Shown here piece after piece: positions 17,912 to 26,514 of a DNA stretch of 64,000 nucleotides. The position numbers and the translations under genes are program-made. Positions within the stretch are counted from its first letter, which is position 1, and every line of letters starts with the position of its first letter. The DNA is from G963668435 sp963668435. Lineage in GTDB: Bacteria > Latescibacterota > Latescibacteria > Latescibacterales > Latescibacteraceae. The DNA lies in assembly GCA_963668435.2 (NCBI GenBank), contig CAXXSC010000001.1:62001-126000 (forward strand), in the 5' to 3' direction. The notes under the pieces were generated by a model. It had not been told where the DNA came from, did no database searches, and worked only from the letters and a program-made list of their open reading frames with translations.

Positions 17912-19104
17912 CGTTTGCCTCCGCTGTTTTTACGTACGAGAATGACTGACGCCACGGCTACCGCGGCTAAAATGGCTGTTATGACAATGACAATGTTCAT
18001 GGTAAGGGGGGACGGCGTGTCTTCTCCGTCACCGGGATCATCCACGGCGGATGCCGGTTTGTCCGCTGGAACCGGCGTGTTCTCGATCCCGTCGCCCTGA
18101 TCGTCGCTGTTATCGACAGGTTTGAGATCGGAGATACTCACCAGCGGCGGCAGGGGCACATCCTGTATCCAGCTTTCGCCGAGACCGTTGTCCCAGTCGG
18201 CTCGTATAAGGATGTCGACACCGGGATTGAGGCTTTTGACCTCGCAGGAGCAGGCGCCGGTCATGAACGAGCAGGCTGTGTGAATGTTGTCGGCGGTTAT
18301 GCCCTCGCCGATGAGCGCATAGAGCGCCCGCCCGCGTCCGAAAACAGGAAACACCATCGGTTCTTCGATATAGTCGCCAAGGTCGGGCTCGGTGAACATT
18401 AGCATGCTGACAAGCGCAGCTTCTTTCGGGTCGTTCCGGGAAATACGCAGAAGAGAAAAATCGATGCGCACCTCGGGGCCGTTACTGACATCGACCGGCA
18501 TGGCGGCCTCATTGCCTTCGATTTCTGTAGGAAGCACCAGTTCCGTCTCAAGTGCGGTGATGTGTTTTTCTATGAAAGCAGCTGTTTTATCGTCTTTTGC
18601 CTTGTTTCCGCTGTCAATCATGAGGAAAACGGCTGACTCGCCATCGAGGAGACGGTCCGCCACGGTTTTGCGCGCTGGAGAATCGAGCACGAGCCGGGCG
18701 TTTTCGGCAGACAGCCCCGAGGACCAGACCGCGAAATCAAGGCCGTAGAGATGCGGGAACTGCACTGCAAGTACAGGTGCCTGTTTATATTCCATCGACT
18801 CGTAGAGTTTTTGCCACTGAACCGGAAGGCCGCCCGAGATATCGACAGTTGTCACTATCTGATTGGCACCGCCCGGACGGTCGCCCGCGGAGGACTCGAG
18901 AATTTCTATCGCCTCACGTGCCGCGTTGTCCGGTTCGCCGTCGAGGAAGACTACCACGCGGTACGGGTCAGCAGGCCATCTTTCCAGTGCATACCGGAAA
19001 ACCGGCACATTACAGGCATAGGCAGTCATCACGGCTGTGAAAATCACCATAAGGACAGCGATGGAAAATATAGGTGTTTTTGAACCTTTATAACGCATCA
19101 TCAA
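17908..19104 (-). CDS. Doubly membrane-anchored periplasmic protein of unknown family
   Basis: The 398-residue product has an N-terminal hydrophobic segment (about residues 12-30, MVIFTAVMTAYAC) and a C-terminal membrane helix (about 366-388) followed by a short basic tail (RKNSGGKR). The ~330 residues between are predicted periplasmic and end in a Pro/Asp-rich linker. The YACNVPVFRYALERW stretch after the first segment could be a weak lipobox or the start of a thioredoxin-like fold, which would fit the following RVVVFLDG strand. A later GACSCEVKSLNPG carries a Cys-x-Cys. I do not recognise a named family. The four-base overlap with the permease gene indicates a subunit or regulator of that ABC system. 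Confidence 0.75.
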   Translation of the reverse strand: MMMRYKGSKTPIFSIAVLMVIFTAVMTAYACNVPVFRYALERWPADPYRVVVFLDGEPDNAAREAIEILESSAGDRPGGANQIVTTVDISGGLPVQWQKLYESMEYKQAPVLAVQFPHLYGLDFAVWSSGLSAENARLVLDSPARKTVADRLLDGESAVFLMIDSGNKAKDDKTAAFIEKHITALETELVLPTEIEGNEAAMPVDVSNGPEVRIDFSLLRISRNDPKEAALVSMLMFTEPDLGDYIEEPMVFPVFGRGRALYALIGEGITADNIHTACSFMTGACSCEVKSLNPGVDILIRADWDNGLGESWIQDVPLPPLVSISDLKPVDNSDDQGDGIENTPVPADKPASAVDDPGDGEDTPSPLTMNIVIVITAILAAVAVASVILVRKNSGGKR

Positions 19105-19177
19105 GCCGTTTATTGAAAGTGGTTATCATTACAACGCTCTGGGCACAATTCTGTTCCGTCTATGACCATGCCTGAAA

Positions 19178-22100
19178 TTACATAGAAATCGGTTTCAAAG
19201 CAATAGTTGCCTTGATAAGATAGCTGCAGTTGCAGCGCGCTGTGGCGTCCGGCATGAGCACGACTCCTCCCGCCGCGATGGTATTGATCCAGCAGCCGGG
19301 GCGGATGCCGCCGAAATTCAAGGTTCCCTCTTCTGGATCATCAAGGTCAAGATAGCCCATTGTGCCGCTCCGGTACAGCATGAGATGCCGTGAACTGGTT
19401 ATGATGCCGCAGTTGTAGGAACGGCTCATGGCGAAATCGAGCTTTTTGCCGGTAGCGAGGTCAAATGCCCAAGGCTCGAGATAGATCGTGCCGTCATTGA
19501 TGATCGGGCGAGAACTGAAACCGTAACCACTGTTTGGGCCGACACCGGTTTCGGTGTCCCAGAGCCGTTTCAGTGACATGGCATCGAAACCGCTCATGGA
19601 ACCACCCACGTCGGAGGGCAGTTTGAAACGGGTGTACTGCTGGGTCATTATAAGGAGGTTCTTGTCTTTTGCGAGAGCGAGAAGTGTGCCGGTTATGTTT
19701 CGTGATGCCGACTGAAGGATTTTGCCCGTATTCGCGTCGAGAGCGAGGAGTTTTCCTCCGGGATGGTTGACTTTACCCTTGTAGGAACTGTTGCTTCGCC
19801 TGCCGCCAGCAAAGAGGTGGTCGTCCTTGAAAATCGTGCGGTCGATAATGTAAACGCGGCCGTTGCCGATAGCGATGGCATTGTGGCGGATAGAATTTTT
19901 AGCCTCGTACATCCATTTAAGCTCGCCGCTCATGGCATCCATGGCGAATATGGCTTTCGATTCGCTGTAGAGGTTGCTCATGTCGCTTTCGAGATAGCCC
20001 CATTTGGTGATATGCTGATCGTTGACAATCGTGCCGAAAAGGATACCGTTCTCGACCGCGATATAGCCCCAGTAGCTCTGACTGCCGTCCGGAAGACGGG
20101 GGACGCGGAAACGGTTTAAGAGCTTGCCGGTGGCTGTGTCGAGCACGAGGACATTACGGAACGTGTCGCTCGCCATCTGCCGCGATACCCTGACATAGAG
20201 ACGGTCGCCTTCGATGCACCAGTTCCCCTGGGTGTTGGCCGCACCCATAAGGTGCTCCTGGTCGTAATCTTTCTGCAGGTCCTCGATGAAGTATTCCCAC
20301 ATGACGTGGCCGTTATAGGCATCGTAACAGCGGATGCCGTGGGTGCCCTGCACGAAAAGACGGCCTTCCGTGGAAAGGGGGCCGACAGCGCGCCCGTGGC
20401 GCGAGGGCATTTCATAATCGGAATCGCCGAACCAGAGCATACCGAGCGGCGCCTTGACAATCTCGTCGGGAGAGTTGATGGTGTTGCCCGGATCGGCGTA
20501 AAGGTGGGTCCATTCACCACCGCCCTTGAGAGAATCCCGCACAAACATTTTCATGTCGCCGGGCTTGCCGATACATATCGTTCCTCCGCTTGGCCGCAGC
20601 TGATCACTCGGGCCATCGATTTCACCTGCGCCGTTGAGAACTGAGTTGCCGGCGACAACGAGGTTGGCGAAATAATCGGGAAGTCTGCTTTTGCCCTCGT
20701 TTTCCAGCATTACGGTCACGCGGTCGCCGTAGAGACCGGCGGCATCGAGTTTTCTGCGGGCTTCCGCGACTTTTTCCGGGCTATGCGCCACTGCGATTAT
20801 CTTAAGGTTTGTGCGGCGGGCCAGCTCATAAGCCAGTGCGCCGTCCTCGCAGTTGATGTCGAGGCAATAGCCTTCGGTGATGCCTGTTTTCGCGATGATT
20901 TCTTCCGCGGCATCTCCGGCAGCTTTGTTGTCGCCGTAGGGACTGTTGTCGATTGTTGCGGTGACAGTTTTTGGCGATTTCGTGGCGGAGTCGTCGAAAC
21001 AGTAGATCATGCCGCTGCCGGTCGAGACATATAGAGCGCCGTGGGCGGCAGCGAGTCCCCAGGGGATACCGTCCACCTCATGCGACCAGAGCACCGACTT
21101 GTCCGTGCCGTCGATCATGGTCACCTTCCCGTCGGCGGAGGCTGTGACTATCTTGTCGCCGGCGGCGATCATGGTGAGTGTTTTTGTCTGACGGGTGTCG
21201 GTTTGCCATTCGGGATCAGAGATGACCTTGCGGATTGTGTCCTGTCCCTTGCGGTCCTTGATCGTGATCTCGTTGATGAAACTGCCGCGCGGGATGGCTT
21301 TCAGCTTGTGGTCGGTGCCGCCGACAGTATAGATGTATTCCGGTGACGCGGCTATTGCGGGCGAATCGAATTCGTTGGAGGCCGCAAGTTGGCCATCGGC
21401 GACCGAGAAAACGGCGTTCCGTTCACCGATGACTTCCCAGTCGAAACGGGTGTTGCCGCTGGTGGCGAAATAGATGTCGCCGGCGGCCATGACACGGGAA
21501 CCGCCATGGGTACGGAATTTCTGGAGGTGAAAATAGGCCAGTTCACCGCTATCGAGCGAGAGTGCCGCGGGAATCGATCGTCCGGTGGGGATGAAAAGCT
21601 TATCGCCGGAGCTCAGAAGGTAGCCCTGGGCCGAGATGCCGCTTTTCGCGACCGCGCCGCCGTGGGGCTGGTCGTAGAGCATGCCGCCGGAATCCTGATT
21701 AACCCATATCTGATCGCCGGTTTCGGGATCAACAGCGTAGATAAGGATTCCCTCGGAGGGCCAGATGCCGACACCGTAATAAAGAACGCCGTCCCTGATC
21801 ACCAGACCGCCGCGCGCCGGATGGGTCGAGACCATGTGGCCGTTGCCGATCAGCATGGCGTTATCGATGCCCTCGCTGTTGTTCGGGCTGCCTTGTTTTT
21901 TCCAGACCAGTTTTCCGCTGGATGCGTTGATACAGTAAAGACAGCCGTCATCGCTGACAGCATAGACACAGTCTTTCCAGAGCGCGGGAGCAAACCTGAC
22001 AGGTGCGTCAGTGAAGAAGGTCCATTTGTCGCGGCCTGTCGCTGTATCGACCGCGTATATCTTACAGTCGCGCGAGCTGCCGAAATAGAGCGTTTTGCCG

Positions 22101-22360
22101 CCGATGACCGGCTGATTGGCGTAATCGAATGTCATACGGGTGTGCACACCCTGCCATGCCGGATCGGGCGCCGGTGTTTCACGAATCCATTTCAGGGAGA
22201 GATTGTCCGGGAGCGCGACAGGGGAATAACCGGTTCGGCCAGCATCGGCTCGGTACTGAGGCCAGTCTCCGGATTCGAGAGAAACGTCCCGCGAGAGGGG
22301 CGCGCAGGAAAGAATGGCAGCAACGGCCGCCAGAAAGAGACAGGCGCAAAGGCGTTTCAT
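19178..22360 (-). CDS. Exported PQQ-propeller protein with embedded methyltransferase-like fold
   Basis: The product is about 1060 residues, with a probable lipoprotein signal (MKRLCACLFLAAVAAILSC; lipobox ILSC). Residues about 28-460 form a PQQ-like propeller (DWPQYRADAGRTGYSP; IYAVDTATGRDKWTF; DGCLYCINASSGKLVWK). Residues about 470-620 form a class I methyltransferase-like fold with a degenerate motif I (CLDINCEDGALAYELARR), a KIIAVAHSPEKVAEARRKL strand-helix and LYGDRVTVMLENEG. Residues about 625-1055 form a second propeller (LYADPGNTINSPDE; LGMLWFGDSD; CYDAYNGHVMWEY). The protein ends in a conserved block with RPGC and a Cys-x-Cys (ARCNCSYL). No enzyme activity can be claimed. It is the first gene of the operon; the ATG at 22360 is preferred over 22366 because AAAGGA is spaced correctly for it. 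Confidence 0.85.
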   Translation of the reverse strand: MKRLCACLFLAAVAAILSCAPLSRDVSLESGDWPQYRADAGRTGYSPVALPDNLSLKWIRETPAPDPAWQGVHTRMTFDYANQPVIGGKTLYFGSSRDCKIYAVDTATGRDKWTFFTDAPVRFAPALWKDCVYAVSDDGCLYCINASSGKLVWKKQGSPNNSEGIDNAMLIGNGHMVSTHPARGGLVIRDGVLYYGVGIWPSEGILIYAVDPETGDQIWVNQDSGGMLYDQPHGGAVAKSGISAQGYLLSSGDKLFIPTGRSIPAALSLDSGELAYFHLQKFRTHGGSRVMAAGDIYFATSGNTRFDWEVIGERNAVFSVADGQLAASNEFDSPAIAASPEYIYTVGGTDHKLKAIPRGSFINEITIKDRKGQDTIRKVISDPEWQTDTRQTKTLTMIAAGDKIVTASADGKVTMIDGTDKSVLWSHEVDGIPWGLAAAHGALYVSTGSGMIYCFDDSATKSPKTVTATIDNSPYGDNKAAGDAAEEIIAKTGITEGYCLDINCEDGALAYELARRTNLKIIAVAHSPEKVAEARRKLDAAGLYGDRVTVMLENEGKSRLPDYFANLVVAGNSVLNGAGEIDGPSDQLRPSGGTICIGKPGDMKMFVRDSLKGGGEWTHLYADPGNTINSPDEIVKAPLGMLWFGDSDYEMPSRHGRAVGPLSTEGRLFVQGTHGIRCYDAYNGHVMWEYFIEDLQKDYDQEHLMGAANTQGNWCIEGDRLYVRVSRQMASDTFRNVLVLDTATGKLLNRFRVPRLPDGSQSYWGYIAVENGILFGTIVNDQHITKWGYLESDMSNLYSESKAIFAMDAMSGELKWMYEAKNSIRHNAIAIGNGRVYIIDRTIFKDDHLFAGGRRSNSSYKGKVNHPGGKLLALDANTGKILQSASRNITGTLLALAKDKNLLIMTQQYTRFKLPSDVGGSMSGFDAMSLKRLWDTETGVGPNSGYGFSSRPIINDGTIYLEPWAFDLATGKKLDFAMSRSYNCGIITSSRHLMLYRSGTMGYLDLDDPEEGTLNFGGIRPGCWINTIAAGGVVLMPDATARCNCSYLIKATIALKPISM

Positions 22361-22419
22361 GGGCATTCCTTTCAGGAGTCTAAAATTTCTTTAGTATCAT
22401 TAAAAGGAATATATGAATT

Positions 22420-22448
22420 TTAATACCGAAGTACCATTAGAATGTCAT
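22420..22448 (-). promoter_or_regulatory. Candidate promoter for the six-gene operon
   Basis: On the minus strand ATGACA (22448-22443) and TATTAA (22425-22420) are spaced by 17 bases and lie about 55 bases before the first start codon. Each hexamer is only a partial match. Confidence 0.35.
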
Positions 22449-22530
22449 GAAAAAGTGTGAAAGCTGGCGTGAATACTGTCCGGCTAAAGACTGCCATGAT
22501 TTTTCAGAAGCAAACAACATTATTTTTCAA

Positions 22531-22560
22531 GCCACTTTTTCCCTTGCCGGAAAAAGTGGC
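22531..22560. repeat. Hairpin repeat, family A, copy 1
   Basis: Perfect 12-bp arms (GCCACTTTTTCC / GGAAAAAGTGGC) surround the loop CTTGCC and are followed by an AAAAAGGGC tail. A closely related element with the same loop position and tail lies at 58684-58713, so this is a dispersed REP-like repeat in the genome. Confidence 0.75.
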
Positions 22561-22618
22561 GTAAAAAGGGCAGCGTCGGCGGACGCATCATAGTCTGCTC
22601 GTCTCGTGCAAACTGTCC

Positions 22619-22645
22619 GGCCAAGGGTGCTTCACGACCTTGGCC
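22619..22645. repeat. Intergenic hairpin
   Basis: GGCCAAGG and CCTTGGCC form a perfect 8-bp stem with an 11-base loop in the gap between the operon start and the 3' end of the hydrolase gene. There is no T-run, so it is not a typical terminator. Confidence 0.5.
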
Positions 22646-22710
22646 TGCGAATGCGGGATCACCTGTCCTGTGAAAAGCTGATACACGTTTTCATGTCCCC
22701 GGAAACAGGC

Positions 22711-22738
22711 GGACGCGTTTTAAACTCAAAACGCGTCC
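22711..22738. repeat. Perfect inverted repeat downstream of the MBL-fold gene
   Basis: GGACGCGTTTT (22711-22721) and its exact complement (22728-22738) surround the six-base loop AAACTC. It lies about 50 bases past the stop of the minus-strand gene at 22791. The stem itself contains a TTTT/AAAA end, so it may act as a terminator for that gene. The rest of the 22361-22790 gap holds only the two other hairpins and the candidate promoter; I see no gene there. Confidence 0.6.
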
Positions 22739-22790
22739 GAATCAGTATTGCGATTGTACTTTCATGTTCGGTTGCATGGACGGGACTATA

Positions 22791-23519
22791 CTATTGCAGG
22801 TTTCGTATCCTGACCTCGATACCGTCCTCGTTTTTCAGGAGTCTGACCAGTTCCGAGGTGTCGGTTTTGCCGAAATGATACGGATAGAGCACTTTCGGGC
22901 GGAACGCACGAGCGGCGTCGGCAACCATTTCAGGAGTCATTGTGTAGGGCAGGTTCATGGGCAGGAAGGCGATATCGATATCTTTCTGGGCTTTCATTTC
23001 GGGGGTGTTCTCGCTGTCTCCCGCGATATAGACACGGGTGCCGCCGAAATCGACAATATAGCCGTTGCCGCGGCCTTTCGGATGGAAATGTTCGCCGTTG
23101 TCACGTTTGTGTTTAATGTTGTAAGCGGGAACAGCCTCGATCGACAGCCCCTTGACCGTGGCCTTGTCACCGTTTTTCATGACTGTGCCCTCGACTGCGC
23201 CTTTACAGGACTCGGTGATGATTATCTCGGTCGTGTCCTTGCGGATTTTCTGGACGGTTCCTGCATCGAGATGGTCGCCGTGCTCATGGGTGATCAGGAT
23301 GACATCGGCTTTGGGCAGGCCGCTGTAATCGGCGACATTGCTCCAGGGATCGACATGGACGATGAGTCCGCTGTAATTAAACATCAGAGTGCCGTGGCCG
23401 AGGAAGATGATGGCGAGTTCACCTTCAGGGGTTTTGAACGTGTCGGTTTCATGAGTGTCTTGGGCGTTCGTGTTAGAAACGAATGCCATGACAAAAAGGA
23501 TAAGTGCCAGTGTTTTCAT
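22791..23519 (-). CDS. Exported metallo-beta-lactamase-fold hydrolase (UlaG-like)
   Basis: The 242-residue protein has a signal peptide (MKTLALILFVMAFVSNTNA) and the metallo-hydrolase motifs: the early FLGHGTLMFNY segment, the zinc motif THEHGDHLD, the NIKHKRDNGEHFHPKG segment, YIAGDSENTPEM and the late YPYHFG. This arrangement matches the UPF0173/UlaG-like branch of the MBL superfamily, which includes lactonases and phosphodiesterases. Members are usually cytoplasmic, so the signal peptide is notable. The ATG at 23519 has GGAGG seven bases upstream; the open extension to 23576 has none. It is transcribed alone, divergent from the CBM9 gene. Confidence 0.85.
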   Translation of the reverse strand: MKTLALILFVMAFVSNTNAQDTHETDTFKTPEGELAIIFLGHGTLMFNYSGLIVHVDPWSNVADYSGLPKADVILITHEHGDHLDAGTVQKIRKDTTEIIITESCKGAVEGTVMKNGDKATVKGLSIEAVPAYNIKHKRDNGEHFHPKGRGNGYIVDFGGTRVYIAGDSENTPEMKAQKDIDIAFLPMNLPYTMTPEMVADAARAFRPKVLYPYHFGKTDTSELVRLLKNEDGIEVRIRNLQ

Positions 23520-23737
23520 TGCTATGCCTCCGGTATATAGGAAAAACGTATGGAAATTTGCAAAGTACTTATGCAATATAATGGTTGAAACGAATTCGTA
23601 AAGTCACTTTTTTAATAGAACTGTTGATATATTATGCTTTTCTTAATATATGGCAGAAAACGAGACTGAAACCGATTCGTTTCCATGACGTTCAATCAGA
23701 AAGCATAATGACAAGAGACAAGCGGCCCGGAGGTGGA

Positions 23738-25924
23738 ATGACTGATCGCACAAGAGCTTTGCAGGTCACGGCAGCATCGATATTGGCAGCTTCATTTATT
23801 TTCTTGTTTTCGCTGAATGTTCAGGCACATGAGGACATGAGTTCGCAGCCCTCGGTCAAGGCGCTCAGGATCACGGAAAAACCCGTTATCGACGGTGTTC
23901 TCGACGAGCCGTTCTGGGATAAGGCCGAGACGATTGATCGTTTCTGGCAGCGCAATCCCGACATGGGCGCTCCGGCGACTTTTCCGGTGAGTATCAAGGT
24001 TGTCTATGATACCGACACGGTTTATCTCGGTTTCGAGATACATTCCGGCGATCCTTCCGGGCTTGTTTCAACGGTACTTCAGCGCGACGGCAAGCTCAAT
24101 GCATATGACGATCATTTCGGCTTCCGTTTCGATACTTTCCATGACCACCGCGACACGTATTATTTCTATATCAATCCTCGTGGCACACGTCTCGACGGCC
24201 ACGCAATTGACGAGGGTGTCAAGAGCGACGACAACTGGGACGGTGTCTGGCAGGTCAGAACTAAGATCATCGAGGACGGCTGGCAGGGCGAGATAGCGAT
24301 GCCGGTCTATAATTTCCGTTTCAGGAATGTCGAGGATGCTGTCTGGGGTTTCGGCGCACTGGTATATGTGTCCGCGACACAGGAAAATATCTCCTGGCCC
24401 AATATGGAGAAACAGACACGGAAGCCCTCGTTGTTCGGTCATATCACCGGGCTTTCCGGGCTCAACCGGGCACGTCCGTTCGTATTCACGCCCTATGTGC
24501 TTGCGGGATCATCGTTCGGTGTCTACGAAAAAACAGCATCGGAGCCGGCCGAATGGCAGTCTGTCGATGACAGTTTCGAGCGCGATCTCGGCCTCGATAT
24601 CCGGTACCGTCCCACAAGCAATATCGAGGCGAATGTGGCGCTCAATCCCGATTTTGCCACCGTGGAGGCCGACCAGTTCCTGTTCAACCTGACAGTGGAC
24701 GAGCTCCAGTATCCTGAAAAGAGGCCGTTTTTTACCGAGGGGCAGTCACGTTTCGAGACGCCGATCCAGCTTTTGTACACGAGGCGTATCGGCCTGGGTG
24801 AAAACGAGGTGATCGCCGGAGGTAAGCTTCACGGACAGGCGGGTGCCTATGATTTCGGCGTGCTCGACGTGCTGACCGGTGAGGGGCTCGATACAGCGTT
24901 CAACTACTCGGCGCTCAGGGTGAAACGGGATATCCTCCGCTCCTCGACAATCGGTGTCATGGCTGTCGGAAAACACGATGCCGAATCGGATTTCGAGGAG
25001 GTTAACAGCGCGGTCGCTGTCGATCTGAACTACCAGATCAGCGGATCGAAAAGCCTTGTCGGGCAGGTGGCCAGGAGCAACCGCGCGGATGGCGGCACGG
25101 ATGGTTTCGCCGGCGAGATCGCGTTCAGCCACAGCTACCCGCTGATCAGTTCGCGTGATACGTTTACCTGGAATACAACGGTTTCTGCCGCCGATGAGGA
25201 TTTCGATATCGGTGATATAGGCTATTTCGGAAGGAGCAGTCTTAACCGCCGCGGAGTCAGGAACCGAATAGGCTACAGCTACTGGGTGAAGTCACGTGGG
25301 ATCAACCGTTTTTCGCTCAACCAGACCATGTGGTATTTTCAGGATTATCACGGTGATGATCGGGTGCAGGACGGGCAATCGGTCAGTGGTTCGATCCAGA
25401 CGACAAATCTGATCGCTCCGGGATTTGTCATAGAGGACAGTTACTACTATTTTCCCGATACCGGCGAACGTTATGACAACACGAACAGGACAGTATCGCT
25501 CGAATTCGGGCCCTATCCTCGTTTCAGAGGTGAACTGCTCTACCGGACCGGCGATAATTTCGGATCGTCCATACGTTATCTCGACTCGGAAATAATTCTC
25601 AAGGTCAACGGGCAGATGCGTATAACCTCGAATTTTTCCCATCTCGAGAGCGAACCCGGCGACAGTCTGTTGCCCGATACAGTCAACGATATCGCCCGTA
25701 TCGGTTTCAACTACCTCTTTACGCCCGATCTCTACTGGCGGCTGTTCGTGCAGAGCGATTCGTCCGACAAGCTGGCGCTGGTCAATACGCTGCTCCGCTG
25801 GGAATTCCGGCCGGGAAGCGTGTTTTACCTGTCTTACAAGGAAACACGCGATGACAGTCTCGGCGATTTCATGACCAGCGACCGCCAAGTCCTCGCGAAA
25901 CTGAGCTACCATATCCACAGATAG
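23738..25924 (+). CDS. CBM9-like/DUF5916 outer-membrane protein
   Basis: The 728-residue product has a signal peptide (about residues 5-30, ending in NVQAH). An N-terminal CBM9-like domain follows (ITEKPVIDGVLDEPFWDKAE; VVYDTDTVYLGFEIH; DDHFGFRFDTFHDHRDTYYF). From about residue 230 to the end is the DUF5916 region, a predicted outer-membrane beta-barrel with alternating aromatic strands (IEANVALNPDFATVEADQ; YPEKRPFFTEGQSRF) and a terminal strand ending SYHIHR. Proteins of this type are common in Bacteroidetes-like and candidate-phylum genomes; their substrate is unknown, although a glycan role is likely. Start choice: GGAGGTGG lies directly before the ATG at 23738. In-frame ATGs at 23708 and 23585 would put extra sequence before the signal peptide. 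Confidence 0.82.
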   Translation: MTDRTRALQVTAASILAASFIFLFSLNVQAHEDMSSQPSVKALRITEKPVIDGVLDEPFWDKAETIDRFWQRNPDMGAPATFPVSIKVVYDTDTVYLGFEIHSGDPSGLVSTVLQRDGKLNAYDDHFGFRFDTFHDHRDTYYFYINPRGTRLDGHAIDEGVKSDDNWDGVWQVRTKIIEDGWQGEIAMPVYNFRFRNVEDAVWGFGALVYVSATQENISWPNMEKQTRKPSLFGHITGLSGLNRARPFVFTPYVLAGSSFGVYEKTASEPAEWQSVDDSFERDLGLDIRYRPTSNIEANVALNPDFATVEADQFLFNLTVDELQYPEKRPFFTEGQSRFETPIQLLYTRRIGLGENEVIAGGKLHGQAGAYDFGVLDVLTGEGLDTAFNYSALRVKRDILRSSTIGVMAVGKHDAESDFEEVNSAVAVDLNYQISGSKSLVGQVARSNRADGGTDGFAGEIAFSHSYPLISSRDTFTWNTTVSAADEDFDIGDIGYFGRSSLNRRGVRNRIGYSYWVKSRGINRFSLNQTMWYFQDYHGDDRVQDGQSVSGSIQTTNLIAPGFVIEDSYYYFPDTGERYDNTNRTVSLEFGPYPRFRGELLYRTGDNFGSSIRYLDSEIILKVNGQMRITSNFSHLESEPGDSLLPDTVNDIARIGFNYLFTPDLYWRLFVQSDSSDKLALVNTLLRWEFRPGSVFYLSYKETRDDSLGDFMTSDRQVLAKLSYHIHR

Positions 25925-26015
25925 GGGCCGCGGAAATGAGCTGGATCTTATGCTGGGGATTGTGCGGTATTTTTTGAGGCTGCGCGGACATACCGGGCCG
26001 TTGATCAAATGAATT

Positions 26016-26035
26016 CCTCGGAGCTTGCTCCGGGG
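26016..26035. repeat. Hairpin repeat, family B, copy 1
   Basis: CCTCGGAGC, TT, GCTCCGGGG fold into a near-perfect stem. A close relative with the same flanking AGTT lies at 58641-58660. It sits between two convergent genes. Confidence 0.6.
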
Positions 26036-26087
26036 TAGTTCATTATTCCGGTCAGAGATACTGGATAAAAAAAGGATGTTTTGTGAT

Positions 26088-26113
26088 AAAGAAAAAACTC
26101 CCCATCAGGGGAG
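26088..26113 (-). terminator. Rho-independent terminator after the small membrane protein gene
   Basis: On the minus strand CTCCCC/GGGGAG with a four-base loop (26098-26113) is followed by TTTTTT (26097-26092). It lies about 35 bases past the stop at 26147. Confidence 0.8.
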
Positions 26114-26146
26114 GTCCCGACTCAATACTGTTTCGCTATCCAGTAT

Positions 26147-26395
26147 TTATGTTCGGCGTTTTTTCTGCTGTTCTTTCCGTTGCTTTATCAGCCTGTTGTC
26201 CTCCTCCACTGAGCGGCAGAGGCCGGAATCATCCTTGTTCACAAACAGTTTCGGCAGGAACCACATGATGAAGGCGCAAGCGAGCGACACAAGGGCAAGC
26301 ACCCACTTTTGAGAGGTCGTGAAATAATAAAAGGCCGCCGCAAAGAAGAGCAGGAGGGCCCTGCTGATGATCCATATTTTCTTTTTCGCTTCCAT
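26147..26395 (-). CDS. Small two-helix membrane protein, unknown function
   Basis: The 82-residue product (MEAKKKIWIISRALLLFFAAAF...) has two hydrophobic helices (about residues 8-25 and 30-48) and a charged, lysine/arginine-rich C-terminal tail. AGAGGTG precedes the start, and a strong terminator follows the stop. I do not recognise a family. It is transcribed in the same direction as the GGDEF regulator upstream (stop at 26515), with a 119-base gap. Confidence 0.65.
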   Translation of the reverse strand: MEAKKKIWIISRALLLFFAAAFYYFTTSQKWVLALVSLACAFIMWFLPKLFVNKDDSGLCRSVEEDNRLIKQRKEQQKKRRT

Positions 26396-26514
26396 GTGGC
26401 ACCTCTTTATCGTGTTGATTGTATTATACCAGTATATGGTTTTTTTCGGCGGCAGTCAAATTTTCCGCCGAATCTACTGTAATGCGCTTAGATGTTTTTC
26501 ATATTATTGCGGCA

